Shown here: one piece after another, positions 17,041 through 24,304 of the stretch
Layout of the letters: each line of letters opens with the position of its first letter
How positions within the stretch are numbered: the stretch's first letter is position 1
Assembly: GCA_009778325.1 (NCBI GenBank)
Contig: WRJZ01000048.1
Span: 24,645 to 88,644, forward strand
Direction: 5' to 3'
Source of the DNA: Candidatus Endomicrobium neocapritermitis
GTDB lineage: Bacteria; Elusimicrobiota; Endomicrobiia; Endomicrobiales; Endomicrobiaceae
DNA: 64,000 nt
Notes under the pieces: generated by a model
Seen by the model: only the letters and a program-made list of their open reading frames with translations
Told to the model about the DNA's origin: nothing
Databases searched by the model: none
Position numbers and translations under genes: made by a program

Positions 17041-17739
17041 ATGAAAAAAAAATTAAATATTAAAAATTTTAAAGCTTTGCTTTTTGACATGGACGGAATA
17101 GTTGTTGATTCCATGCCGTATCATTTTATTTCGTGGTTTGAGGTGCTCAAACATTACGGCGTGCGGGTTTCCCCCATGACGATTTTTGAAATGGAAGGCG
17201 CGAAATGGGACGAAGTCATAAAGACAGCTTATAAGCAGTCCGGAAAAAAATTTACACCCGGCATTGCCGCAAAAATCCGTTTTGAAAGAGAAACGATTTT
17301 TAAAAAATACTTTAACAGATATATTTTCGACGGAATACCCGAATTTTTAAGGGAACAAAGTTCCCCGAAACAAGGGTTCAAACAAAGTTTGAAACAAAGT
17401 TTCATGACGGGGCTTGTTACGGGCTCGTCTTTAAAAGAAGCCGAAGGCTTTTTGCCGGCGGATTTATATAATTTATTTGACGTTGTTGTCGCCGGAGATA
17501 TGGTTAAACGTTCTAAGCCGTATCCCGATCCCTATCTTGCCGCCGCAAAAAAGCTCGGCGTTTTGCCGAAAGAATGTTTTGTCATAGAAAATGCGCCGTA
17601 CGGAATAAAAGCCGCCAAAGCCGCTAAAATGTGCTGCGCCGCAATAACCACAAGCCTTCCTGCAAGTTATTTGAAGGAAGCGGACATTATTTTTCAAAAC
17701 CATAAAGAATTATATTCTTTTTTTACGGAGACTAAATAA
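17041..17739 (+). CDS. HAD-superfamily phosphatase / beta-phosphoglucomutase-like
   Basis: 232 residues. HAD motif I is LLFDMDGIVVDSM (nucleophile Asp and the second Asp), motif II TGLVTGSS, motif III KPYPDPYLAAAKKLG, motif IV ENAPYGIKAAKAA. The cap insertion after motif I (residues 20-95) is of the beta-phosphoglucomutase type. Residues about 104-124 are encoded by three tandem mini-palindromes with the centre ACAAAGT (17351-17403), an insertion between the cap and motif II. It overlaps the next gene by one base (TAATG). Confidence 0.88.
   Translation: MKKKLNIKNFKALLFDMDGIVVDSMPYHFISWFEVLKHYGVRVSPMTIFEMEGAKWDEVIKTAYKQSGKKFTPGIAAKIRFERETIFKKYFNRYIFDGIPEFLREQSSPKQGFKQSLKQSFMTGLVTGSSLKEAEGFLPADLYNLFDVVVAGDMVKRSKPYPDPYLAAAKKLGVLPKECFVIENAPYGIKAAKAAKMCCAAITTSLPASYLKEADIIFQNHKELYSFFTETK
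17351..17403. repeat. Three tandem mini-palindromes inside the HAD gene
   Basis: GGGAACAAAGTTCCC (17351-17365), TTCAAACAAAGTTTGAA (17378-17394) and GAAACAAAGTTTC (17391-17403) share the same centre but have different arms. They stay in frame and encode a Q/S/K-rich insertion. Confidence 0.85.
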
Positions 17740-18419
17740 TGGCAGAAGAAAAAAATAAAATATACGTAAGAACAGGCAAATACAGCGGTTATTATGCCTT
17801 CAAAGTTAAAGATGAGCGGATAAAATCTGCTGCCGCAAGAGTTTCCGCATACCTTCAAATAGCGGCATTGCTTGAAGTATATGCTGCCGATTCTAAGTTA
17901 ATATCATTGTCTTCCCCCGGAAAATATACTTCAAATAATTATGACGCGCAAGGTCTTAAGCGAAGTCCCGTTGTTTTACAAAACTTAGATTTCGATAATT
18001 ATTCCGACAAAGAAATAGAAGCTTTGATAATCGGGGAATTTTTCAGAATGCGCCGCGCAAAAAAAGCCGGGCTGATAAGTTTGTTTATGTTTATTATTGT
18101 CGCCGGGACTTTCATATTCGCGGCAGAGCAGGCGCATAATTTGATCGGACGCAATAATTTTTATATAACAGTTTTGTCAGCCTTTGCGGCGCTTGTTTTA
18201 TTTCAGTTTTGGTCGTTTTATAACATTTTTTTTAAAGTTGATGAAAAAGTTATTGAAATTACCAGTGATTATTATTCTTTAATTTCGGCATTGGAAAAAC
18301 AGGCTGAAGAATATAAAATTAAAAAAAGCGCGGATTTCCGGTCGCAGTTTTTACTCAAAAAAAGAATTGCGAGAATAAAAAAGGCAATTACGAATTACGA
18401 ATCAAAGACAAAAAAATAA
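17739..18419 (+). CDS. Two-helix membrane protein of unknown function
   Basis: 226 residues. A soluble N-terminal region (residues 1-105) is followed by two transmembrane helices (about 108-128 and 138-160) and a basic helical tail. Translationally coupled to the HAD gene by the TAATG overlap. The last ten residues (AITNYESKTKK) are read from the left arm of the adjacent repeat, so the native C-terminus was probably shorter or different. No family recognised. Confidence 0.72.
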   Translation: MAEEKNKIYVRTGKYSGYYAFKVKDERIKSAAARVSAYLQIAALLEVYAADSKLISLSSPGKYTSNNYDAQGLKRSPVVLQNLDFDNYSDKEIEALIIGEFFRMRRAKKAGLISLFMFIIVAGTFIFAAEQAHNLIGRNNFYITVLSAFAALVLFQFWSFYNIFFKVDEKVIEITSDYYSLISALEKQAEEYKIKKSADFRSQFLLKKRIARIKKAITNYESKTKK

Positions 18420-18500
18420 TTGCAGGCTACAAATTATTCGTAATTGCCGTAATTGTTTTTGTCGTTCGCCGTTGATTCGTAATTCGTAATTGTCGTTAAA
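18383..18500. repeat. Intergenic inverted repeat, ATTACGAATTACGAATCAA family
   Basis: Left arm GGCAATTACGAATTACGAAT and right arm GATTCGTAATTCGTAATTGT; core has AAAGACAAAA and TTTTTGTCGTTCGCCGTT. The left arm overlaps the end of the preceding gene; the right end GTTAAA meets the GAGGGG of the next. Confidence 0.92.
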
Positions 18501-18514
18501 GAGGGGAATTAAAA

Positions 18515-19507
18515 ATGAAAAAAATTTTGAAACTAAGTTTCACGGCTATTATTTGTGTTACTTTGTTTTTTACTGCGGGATTTTCTCAAAAACCGGATGA
18601 GGAAAAAGCACAAAAACTTCTTGAGCAGGCCGTGTTATTGCCGCATCAGGCTTTTTCCGACGCTAAAACGCTTTATGTGAAAAGCGTTCAGTCGGTAGAA
18701 ATGTCGCAGATAAAAGAGTTGCTGCAGCAGGAAAACCTTGATAATTCGTCCGGAATAGATTTTGAGAAGATGTTTTCCGAAAGCATTACTGGCAACAAAA
18801 CCGAACAGGAGTATTGGAAAGACGGAAATAAGTTCAGAATATCCATGTACAATAAAAACGCTTTCATGAACATGGAAATTCATTTTGTTTTCGACGGAAA
18901 AACTCTTACGACCATATCTAATACGGCCCGGAAAGAGCAGGAAGAATTTACCGCTGAAGAAGCAAAAGCTTTTGCTTCTTCAGCGGCGTCCGGTATTTTT
19001 AATTTTAAAGACGCTTTTGGCGAGACAATGAAATATGAATTTTTAGGAACAAAAAAAATCGGCGAATACGACTGTAATGTCGTGCAAACGGCTTTTGTAA
19101 ATGAAAACGCCCAAGACAATGAGCAAAAAGAATTTTTAAAAATCCGTTATTTTATTGATAAAAAAACTAATGTTGTCGTTAAAACTGAAATTGTCGATTC
19201 AGTCAATGTGACAAGCGAAGTTAAAAAAATGAAAAAAATTGCCGGGAAATCAGTTCCGATTATTATTGAAAGTTCTGTGGGAAATGTCGGCAAAGGCATA
19301 ATGACCTATGAAATAAAAGTAAATGATCCGATTAACCCCGCAATTTTTGACTCATCAAAAATTTCAGTAACAATGGATGAAGAATCTGAGGGACAAACAC
19401 AGCTTATGCAGCAGCTTACGGAAAGCATTGCCGGTTTTATGAATGCTTTTTCTGGTACAGAAACGGATGCTTTAGAAGAATCAATGGACTCCGATTTAAA
19501 AAAATAG
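18515..19507 (+). CDS. LolA-like exported protein
   Basis: 330 residues with a signal peptide (MKKILKLSFTAIICVTLFFT...). The central region (YWKDGNKFRISMY, then IHFVFDGKTLTTI, EYDCNVVQTAFV, IRYFIDKKTNVVVKTEI) has the strand pattern of the LolA/LppX-like fold, which carries lipids or lipoproteins across the periplasm. It is longer than LolA (about 200) by an N-terminal helix region and a C-terminal Met/Glu-rich tail. Assignment to the fold is tentative; ATG has GAGGGG upstream. Confidence 0.65.
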   Translation: MKKILKLSFTAIICVTLFFTAGFSQKPDEEKAQKLLEQAVLLPHQAFSDAKTLYVKSVQSVEMSQIKELLQQENLDNSSGIDFEKMFSESITGNKTEQEYWKDGNKFRISMYNKNAFMNMEIHFVFDGKTLTTISNTARKEQEEFTAEEAKAFASSAASGIFNFKDAFGETMKYEFLGTKKIGEYDCNVVQTAFVNENAQDNEQKEFLKIRYFIDKKTNVVVKTEIVDSVNVTSEVKKMKKIAGKSVPIIIESSVGNVGKGIMTYEIKVNDPINPAIFDSSKISVTMDEESEGQTQLMQQLTESIAGFMNAFSGTETDALEESMDSDLKK

Positions 19508-19533
19508 TTGAAAAATCAATGCGTTTTACATGG

Positions 19534-19627
19534 CAGAGAATAGAGAAAAGATAATAGATAATAGTTTTTTTGTCTTTTGCTGCTGCCGTATCTATTCTCT
19601 CTTCTCTATTAGTTATTATCTGTATTT
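19534..19627. repeat. Intergenic inverted repeat, AGAATAGAGAAAAG family, copy 1
   Basis: Arms AGAGAATAGAGAAAAGATAA and TCTATTCTCTCTTCTCTATT; core TTTTTTGTCTTTTGCTGCTG. A second, nearly identical copy lies at 19653-19746 with a parS site between them. Confidence 0.92.
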
Positions 19628-19631
19628 ATTT

Positions 19632-19647
19632 TGTTTCACGTGAAACA
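19632..19647. promoter_or_regulatory. parS centromere site 1
   Basis: TGTTTCACGTGAAACA, an exact 16-bp match to the conserved bacterial parS palindrome bound by ParB/Spo0J. It lies about 1.7 kb upstream of parA. Confidence 0.96.
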
Positions 19648-19652
19648 GAACT

Positions 19653-19746
19653 ACAGAGAATAGAGAAAAGATAATAGATAATGTTTTTTTGTCTTTTGCT
19701 GTTGCCGTATCTATTTTCTCTTCTCTATTAATTATTATCTGTATTT
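19653..19746. repeat. Intergenic inverted repeat, AGAATAGAGAAAAG family, copy 2
   Basis: Near-identical direct duplicate of 19534-19627; the right end TTATTATCTGTATTT abuts the ATG of the radical SAM gene, leaving no Shine-Dalgarno. Confidence 0.92.
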
Positions 19747-21174
19747 ATGAAAATTTTATTAATAAATCCCCCCATTTATGATTTTGCCGCATTTGATCTT
19801 TGGTCAAAGCCGCTGGGACTTCTTTATTTAGCTTCTATACTCAAACAGCAAGGCATTGAAGTTGAATTATTAGATTATATGGACAGATATGAAAACGGCA
19901 ATTACGAATTACGAATGACGAATTACGAATCAACGGCAAAAAGATTCAACAACAATAAATCAGATGACTATGGCTGCGGACATTATGTCAAACAAAAAAT
20001 AGAAAAGCCGGAAGTGTTAAAGCACATTCCCCGCAATTATTCACGTTATGGCTTGCCAAAAGAATTAGCAATTAATTGGTTGGGCAGCAAATATAAAGCT
20101 GGCGAAAGCCAGCCGGAGTTGATAATTGTTACTTCTGTGATGACGTATTGGTATCCGGGCGTGTTTGAAGCTATAAAAACCGTTAAAGAAATTTTTTCTG
20201 ATGCACCTGTTATTTTAGGCGGCGCTTATGCCACGCTTTGTTATGAACATGCGCAAAAAAGCGGCGCGGATTATATTTTGAAAGGCGGAATTGAAAGTTT
20301 AAACAGCATTTTTAAGGTGAAAACTGCGAAAGCCGCGATTCCTTGCAGTTTTTCAGAGTTCCCCATACCTTACTATCCCCCAAATCAAAATAGAGGCTAT
20401 GCGGTTTTACGAATTTCAACGGGCTGTCCCTTCAAATGCTCTTATTGCGCCCAGGATATTTTATGCGCAAACAAGTACGAAGTTAAAGCATGGCAGAAAG
20501 TTTTTGATGAAATCAGAACTTTTGTAAATTCGGGAATTAAAAATATAGCTTTTTATGATGATGCTTTATTATATGAGGCTGATAAAAATATAAAACCTTT
20601 GCTTAGGCAGATAATAAAAGAAAAACTTAATATAAACATACATACCCCAAACGGTCTGCACGCAAGATATTTAGATTTAGAGCTTGCCGGGCTTATGAAA
20701 GAAGCAAACTTTATTATGCCGCGTTTCAGTTTAGAAACATCGGACTCAAATATGCAGAAAGAGACAGGTGCAAAAGTATCTAATAAAATATATGTATCGG
20801 CAATGCAGACTCTTCAAAAAGCCGGATATAAAAAAGGAGAATACCTAACATACCTATTAATAGGAATGCCCAGACAAAAATTGGAAGATGTGAAAAATTC
20901 AATAAAATTTACTCATGAGCTTGGCTCAAAAGTGTCTCTTTCTGAATATTCTGTAATACCCGGGACAAAAGACTTTAAACAGCAATTACAAATTACGAAT
21001 TACGAATTACGAATCAACGGCGAACGACAAAGGCAACTAACAATTAACGGCAAAGATTTTTTAAATGAGCCACTGCTTCATAACAAATCAATTTTCCCCC
21101 TGTTTGGCTTTAATGAATGGAATGAAATTTCCCGAATAAAAATACTTGCAAAGAATTTAAATAGTTTGCTATAA
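19747..21174 (+). CDS. B12-binding-type radical SAM protein
   Basis: 475 residues. The N-terminal cobalamin-binding-like half begins ILLINPPIYDFAAFDLWSKPLGLLYLASIL. The radical SAM half has STGCPFKCSYCAQ (the CxxxCxxC that ligates the 4Fe-4S cluster) and later LLIGMPRQKLEDVKNSIKF. Reaction unknown. Two stretches (residues about 50-65 and 411-435) are encoded by intergenic-type repeat sequence inserted in frame (19894-19940, 20981-21050). The start has no Shine-Dalgarno. It is flanked by two parS sites; the second begins right after its stop. Confidence 0.85.
   Translation: MKILLINPPIYDFAAFDLWSKPLGLLYLASILKQQGIEVELLDYMDRYENGNYELRMTNYESTAKRFNNNKSDDYGCGHYVKQKIEKPEVLKHIPRNYSRYGLPKELAINWLGSKYKAGESQPELIIVTSVMTYWYPGVFEAIKTVKEIFSDAPVILGGAYATLCYEHAQKSGADYILKGGIESLNSIFKVKTAKAAIPCSFSEFPIPYYPPNQNRGYAVLRISTGCPFKCSYCAQDILCANKYEVKAWQKVFDEIRTFVNSGIKNIAFYDDALLYEADKNIKPLLRQIIKEKLNINIHTPNGLHARYLDLELAGLMKEANFIMPRFSLETSDSNMQKETGAKVSNKIYVSAMQTLQKAGYKKGEYLTYLLIGMPRQKLEDVKNSIKFTHELGSKVSLSEYSVIPGTKDFKQQLQITNYELRINGERQRQLTINGKDFLNEPLLHNKSIFPLFGFNEWNEISRIKILAKNLNSLL
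19894..19940 (+). repeat. ATTACGAATTAC repeat arm inserted in frame in a gene
   Basis: ACGGCAATTACGAATTACGA and continuing units encode NGNYELRMTNYESTAK inside the radical SAM protein. It is a left arm only, with no matching right arm nearby. Confidence 0.88.
20981..21050 (+). repeat. Second ATTACGAATTAC repeat arm inserted in frame
   Basis: AGCAATTACAAATTACGAAT and following units, including CAACGGCGAACGACAAAGGC, encode a stretch with TNYELRINGERQRQLTING in the C-terminal part of the radical SAM protein. Confidence 0.88.
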
Positions 21175-21190
21175 TGTTTCACGTGAAACA
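21175..21190. promoter_or_regulatory. parS centromere site 2
   Basis: A second exact TGTTTCACGTGAAACA, starting at the base after the radical SAM stop codon and 117 nt upstream of the parA start. Confidence 0.96.
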
Positions 21191-21290
21191 CAACGACATA
21201 TAAAATATAAAAAGTAATATGTAATAGATGCTAAATTTTATGCTGGTTGTTGTTATATTTTACATTTTACTTTTTATATTTTATATGTTT
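21191..21290. repeat. Intergenic inverted repeat, ATAAAATATAAAAAGTAA family
   Basis: Arms CATATAAAATATAAAAAGTA and TACTTTTTATATTTTATATG; centre includes TGCTGGTTGTTGTTA. It lies between parS site 2 and parA. Confidence 0.88.
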
Positions 21291-21306
21291 TATAAATGGA
21301 GTTATC

Positions 21307-22071
21307 ATGAGTAAAGTAATCGCAATCGCAAATCAAAAAGGCGGAGTCGGAAAAACCACTACGGCAATTAATTTAGCCGCAAGTTTGGCGCATTTGGGGC
21401 AGGAATGTCTTTTAATAGATATAGATCCGCAAAGCAATACTACAAGCGGCCTTGGCATTGACAGAGTTGATATCGGCAAAAATATTTATAATGTTTTGAT
21501 TGATGAGATTGCTCTGGAAGATGTATTAAAAGATACTGTTATGGACTGGCTGGATATTGCTCCTGCTACAACGGATCTTGCCGCTGCGGAAGTGGATTTG
21601 GTTAATTTGGCCAACAGGGAAGAAAAGCTCAAGATTGCGCTTGAAAAATTCCAGAAGGTTTACAAATATATTATTATTGATTGCCCCCCCTCGCTCGGGC
21701 TTCTTACAATAAATGCTTTGGTCGCCGCGGACACCGTAATTATACCTATGCAGTGTGAGTTTTTCGCTTTGCAGGGATTGGGACAGCTTTCTAAAACAAT
21801 ATTTGCTTTAATGCAGAACTATAATTTGGATTTGGACGGCGTATTATTTACAATGTACGATTCAAGAACAAACCTTTCGCAGCAGGTTGTTGAAGAAGTA
21901 AAAAAGTTTTTCGGTGAAAAAGTTTACGAAACAAAAATACCGAGAACCGTAAAAGTCGCCGAAGCTCCGAGTTTCGGCAAACCCGTTCTATTATACGATC
22001 CGCACGGCAAAGGAACAATCGCGTACATGGACTTTGCGAAAGAATTCCTTAAACGGCAGAGCAATGAATAA
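21307..22071 (+). CDS. parA: Chromosome-partitioning ATPase ParA (Soj)
   Basis: 254 residues. The deviant Walker A is AIANQKGGVGKTTTAINLAAS, followed by LLIDIDPQSNTTSGLG and the Walker B-like region YIIIDCPPSLGLLTINAL; the C-terminal part has ESPSFGKPVLLYDPHGKG-like sequence (EAPSFGKPVLLYD). It binds DNA as an ATP dimer and moves ParB-parS complexes. ATG 21307 has GGAG upstream; a longer frame from 21247 is repeat. parB follows after one repeat. Confidence 0.96.
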   Translation: MSKVIAIANQKGGVGKTTTAINLAASLAHLGQECLLIDIDPQSNTTSGLGIDRVDIGKNIYNVLIDEIALEDVLKDTVMDWLDIAPATTDLAAAEVDLVNLANREEKLKIALEKFQKVYKYIIIDCPPSLGLLTINALVAADTVIIPMQCEFFALQGLGQLSKTIFALMQNYNLDLDGVLFTMYDSRTNLSQQVVEEVKKFFGEKVYETKIPRTVKVAEAPSFGKPVLLYDPHGKGTIAYMDFAKEFLKRQSNE

Positions 22072-22074
22072 AAA

Positions 22075-22205
22075 AGAGTGTAGAGTGTAGAGTGTAGAGT
22101 GTAGATACGGAGTTTTCGCTTTGCGAAAACTAGTTAGTAAGTTTCGCCAAAGGCGAAACACAATATCTATACTCTACACTCTTCTCTCTACACTCTGTAG
22201 TTAAA
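22075..22205. repeat. Intergenic inverted repeat, GAGTGTAGAGTGTAG family
   Basis: Arms GAGTGTAGAGTGTAGAGTGT and ACTCTACACTCTTCTCTCTA enclose hairpins TTTTCGCTTTGCGAAAA and TTTCGCCAAAGGCGAAA. The left arm is four tandem copies of GAGTGTA. The right end is TAGTTAAAAGGAG, meeting the parB ribosome-binding site. Confidence 0.93.
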
Positions 22206-22215
22206 AGGAGATATC

Positions 22216-23085
22216 ATGCAAAAAAAAGCTTTAGGCAGAGGTTTGGAATCTTTAATTCCGGCGCTTTCCGTAAATAAACCTGCAGGCGGTGAAGCGGTTA
22301 TAACAATAAATTTGAGCAAAATAAAGCCTAACAGATTCCAGCCGAGAAAAAATTTTAATAAAGCAAAGCTTCAGGAGCTTGCCGATTCAATAAAAACGCA
22401 CGGTCTTGCGCAGCCGATTTTAGTCACGCCGTCCATTGCGCCGGGCGAGTACGAAATTATAGCCGGCGAACGCCGCTTTCGCGCTTGCAAAATTGCCGGC
22501 ATGAAAGATATAAAAGCAATAGTAAAACAGGGTACCGGCGACAAGCAAAAATTTGATTTGGCCTTAATTGAAAATCTTCAAAGAGAAGATTTGGATCCTG
22601 TTGAAGAAGCAAAAGCTTTTAAAAGATTAATTGAAGAGTTTAACCATACGCATGAAGAAATCGCGGCGGTTATAGGAAAAGACAGGTCTGTCATAACAAA
22701 TACTTTAAGGCTTTTAAATCTTCCCGAAGATGTACAGATTTTGATAACCGAAGGAAAAATTTCCGCCGGACACGGCAGAATGCTTGCGGGAGTTGAAGAT
22801 GAGGCGCAGCTGAGAGCTCTTGTCGAGCAGATATTAAGCGACAAACTTTCCGTAAGAGCCGTTGAGCAGCTTGCGGCAGAGATGAAGCCGAAAAAAATTA
22901 AAAAGGGGAATGAAGTTCCCAAAAAACAGGAAATAGAACTTATTCATTTAAAAGAAGAAATTCAAAGAAAGCTTGGCACAAAAGCAAATATTTCAGGAAA
23001 CAGCAAAAAAGGAAAAATAGAAATTTTCTATTATTCTTTGGAAGATTTGGAAAGAATCGCAAGAGAGCTGAATTTCAAAGTTTAA
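22216..23085 (+). CDS. parB: Chromosome-partitioning protein ParB (Spo0J)
   Basis: 289 residues. It begins KKALGRGLESLIPAL, the usual ParA-interacting start. The ParB/Srx CTP-binding domain has IKPNRFQPRKNF, HGLAQPILV and AGERRFRACKIAG; the HTH domain has EEIAAVIGKDRSVITNTLRLL and SAGHGRMLAG; a C-terminal dimerisation segment follows. It loads on parS, two copies of which lie just upstream. The linker before the C-terminal domain contains the palindrome GGGAATGAAGTTCCC (22906-22920), encoding KGNEVPK. Confidence 0.96.
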   Translation: MQKKALGRGLESLIPALSVNKPAGGEAVITINLSKIKPNRFQPRKNFNKAKLQELADSIKTHGLAQPILVTPSIAPGEYEIIAGERRFRACKIAGMKDIKAIVKQGTGDKQKFDLALIENLQREDLDPVEEAKAFKRLIEEFNHTHEEIAAVIGKDRSVITNTLRLLNLPEDVQILITEGKISAGHGRMLAGVEDEAQLRALVEQILSDKLSVRAVEQLAAEMKPKKIKKGNEVPKKQEIELIHLKEEIQRKLGTKANISGNSKKGKIEIFYYSLEDLERIARELNFKV

Positions 23086-23098
23086 TTAAAAAAAAGAC

Positions 23099-23230
23099 AA
23101 ATAAAGGCGATGCAGAGCAACAACGGCAAAACGGCCAATAACATTTATTAAATTGTTATTGGCCGTTTATTTTTGCTTTACTGTTATCTTGCCTCTTTGC
23201 ATCCCCGCATCTCTGCATCGCCTTTATTTA
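23099..23230. repeat. Intergenic inverted repeat, GCGATGCAGAG family, with central hairpin
   Basis: Arms AAATAAAGGCGATGCAGAG and CTCTGCATCGCCTTTATTT enclose a perfect 15-bp hairpin, AAACGGCCAATAACA with TGTTATTGGCCGTTT (23128-23168). It follows parB and could also end its transcript. Confidence 0.92.
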
Positions 23231-23602
23231 ATACAAATTGTTAATAATTGCGTGTATATTTTTAAACGATTTTTTAAATTCGAAAAATAAATGCGATTAA
23301 AAATACAAAAACATATTGAAAAATCAATTAATAAATTAAAATACACAGGATTATGTTAAGTTGGACGCATTAAAAGTACGGTTGTGAATAACTTGTGAAT
23401 AACTTTAAAAAGGCAATTACGAATTACGAATCAAAGACAAAATACACCTCCAGGCTGTGCGCCACCCCTTTTTATAAAATGTGAATTTTAAAGTATTTGT
23501 CTTGTCGTTCGCTGTTGATTCGTAATTGCCGTTCTTTAGATTTCACGAATTATTCACTTGTGTATAATTGACAGATTTAAGGTTTTTAGTTAGACTTTGA
23601 AT
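23231..23602. other. Candidate chromosomal replication origin (oriC-like)
   Basis: An AT-rich stretch (about 23231-23345) is followed by DnaA-box matches: TGTGAATAA at 23383-23391 and 23394-23402 (both read TTATTCACA on the other strand, spaced 11 bp), a one-mismatch TTATTCACT at 23550-23558, and a perfect TGTGTATAA (TTATACACA) at 23559-23567. A repeat (23411-23533) lies between the two box clusters. It sits next to parB and two parS sites. Genes on both sides read the same way, which is a weakness of this reading. Confidence 0.6.
23411..23533. repeat. Intergenic inverted repeat, ATTACGAATTACGAATCAA family
   Basis: Left arm AGGCAATTACGAATTACGAA and right arm TTGATTCGTAATTGCCGTT; core AAAGACAAAATACACC and TTTGTCTTGTCGTTCGCTG. 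It lies inside the putative origin. Confidence 0.9.
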
Positions 23603-24088
23603 ATGTTAAAAAAACTGACGGCACTATTATTTGCTTTTACGGTTTTATTATCAGGTTCGGCTTTTGCGGCGGCGAATGTAAAAACATTTACGGGTATTTT
23701 GTCAAACTATATGATAAAGCACTCCGCAGGTGATATTAAAAATGATATTCGCTTAGCGCGCGATTACAGCAAAATCATAGCTGACGTGTACAAAAATTTT
23801 GTAAATGGCATAACGTCTCTTACAGCTTCCTTAGATTCTTACAAGGGGATGACGGGTATACAAAAGTACATAAAAAACATCAGCTTTTCCCCAGGGATAA
23901 TCCCGGCAAATTGCATTGAGCAAAAAGTTCATTTATCCGCAAGCTTCGCGGATATGCAAAATGCCGGCTCATCCCGATCCGCAGGGACATTATTTTTGTT
24001 TTTAATTTTGACGTTTATTTTATGGTATATAGGATTATTGCGTCTTTTCAGCGGTGATTCTTTTTTTACAAAACAAATAAAAGTTTGA
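23603..24088 (+). CDS. Small exported protein with C-terminal membrane helix
   Basis: 161 residues, no family recognised. A signal peptide (LKKLTALLFAFTVLLSGSAFA) is followed by a helical region (residues 25-95), a loop with one cysteine, and a C-terminal transmembrane helix (AGTLFLFLILTFILWYIGLL) with a short basic end. The layout suggests a periplasmic domain held in the inner membrane. No good Shine-Dalgarno is seen before the ATG. A terminator follows directly. Confidence 0.6.
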   Translation: MLKKLTALLFAFTVLLSGSAFAAANVKTFTGILSNYMIKHSAGDIKNDIRLARDYSKIIADVYKNFVNGITSLTASLDSYKGMTGIQKYIKNISFSPGIIPANCIEQKVHLSASFADMQNAGSSRSAGTLFLFLILTFILWYIGLLRLFSGDSFFTKQIKV

Positions 24089-24127
24089 AAAATTCCGGTT
24101 TTTTTATAAATCCGGAATTTTTTATTT
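24088..24127 (+). terminator. Rho-independent terminator
   Basis: AAAAATTCCGG pairs with CCGGAATTTTT, followed by TATTTT, directly after the small exported protein's stop codon. Confidence 0.88.
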
Positions 24128-24148
24128 TAATAAAGAAGTTTTATAACG

Positions 24149-24290
24149 ACAGTTTGGAGTGTGGAGTGTGAAGAGTGGAGTTAAAGTGTTTTCGCTTCGC
24201 GAAAACTTAAAACTGGTTTCGGCAGGAACTAAGTTCCGCCGAAACACAACAATTCCACACTCCTAACTTCAAACTCAAAACTGTAGTTAA
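24149..24290. repeat. Intergenic inverted repeat, GGAGTGTGGAGTGTG family
   Basis: Arms ACAGTTTGGAGTGTGGAGTG and a right arm with TTCCACACTCC and CAAACTCAAAACTGT. Inside are the hairpin GTTTTCGCTTCGCGAAAAC and a nested one: TTTCGGC and GCCGAAA around GGAACTAAGTTCC, a mini-palindrome inside a hairpin. Confidence 0.9.
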
Positions 24291-24304
24291 AATGTGAGAA
24301 ATGT

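Noticed and set aside
19534..19746. Direct-repeat pair resembling a two-repeat CRISPR
   Set aside because: Units are 94 bp palindromic elements found elsewhere with other arms; the spacer between them is a parS site and no cas genes are present.
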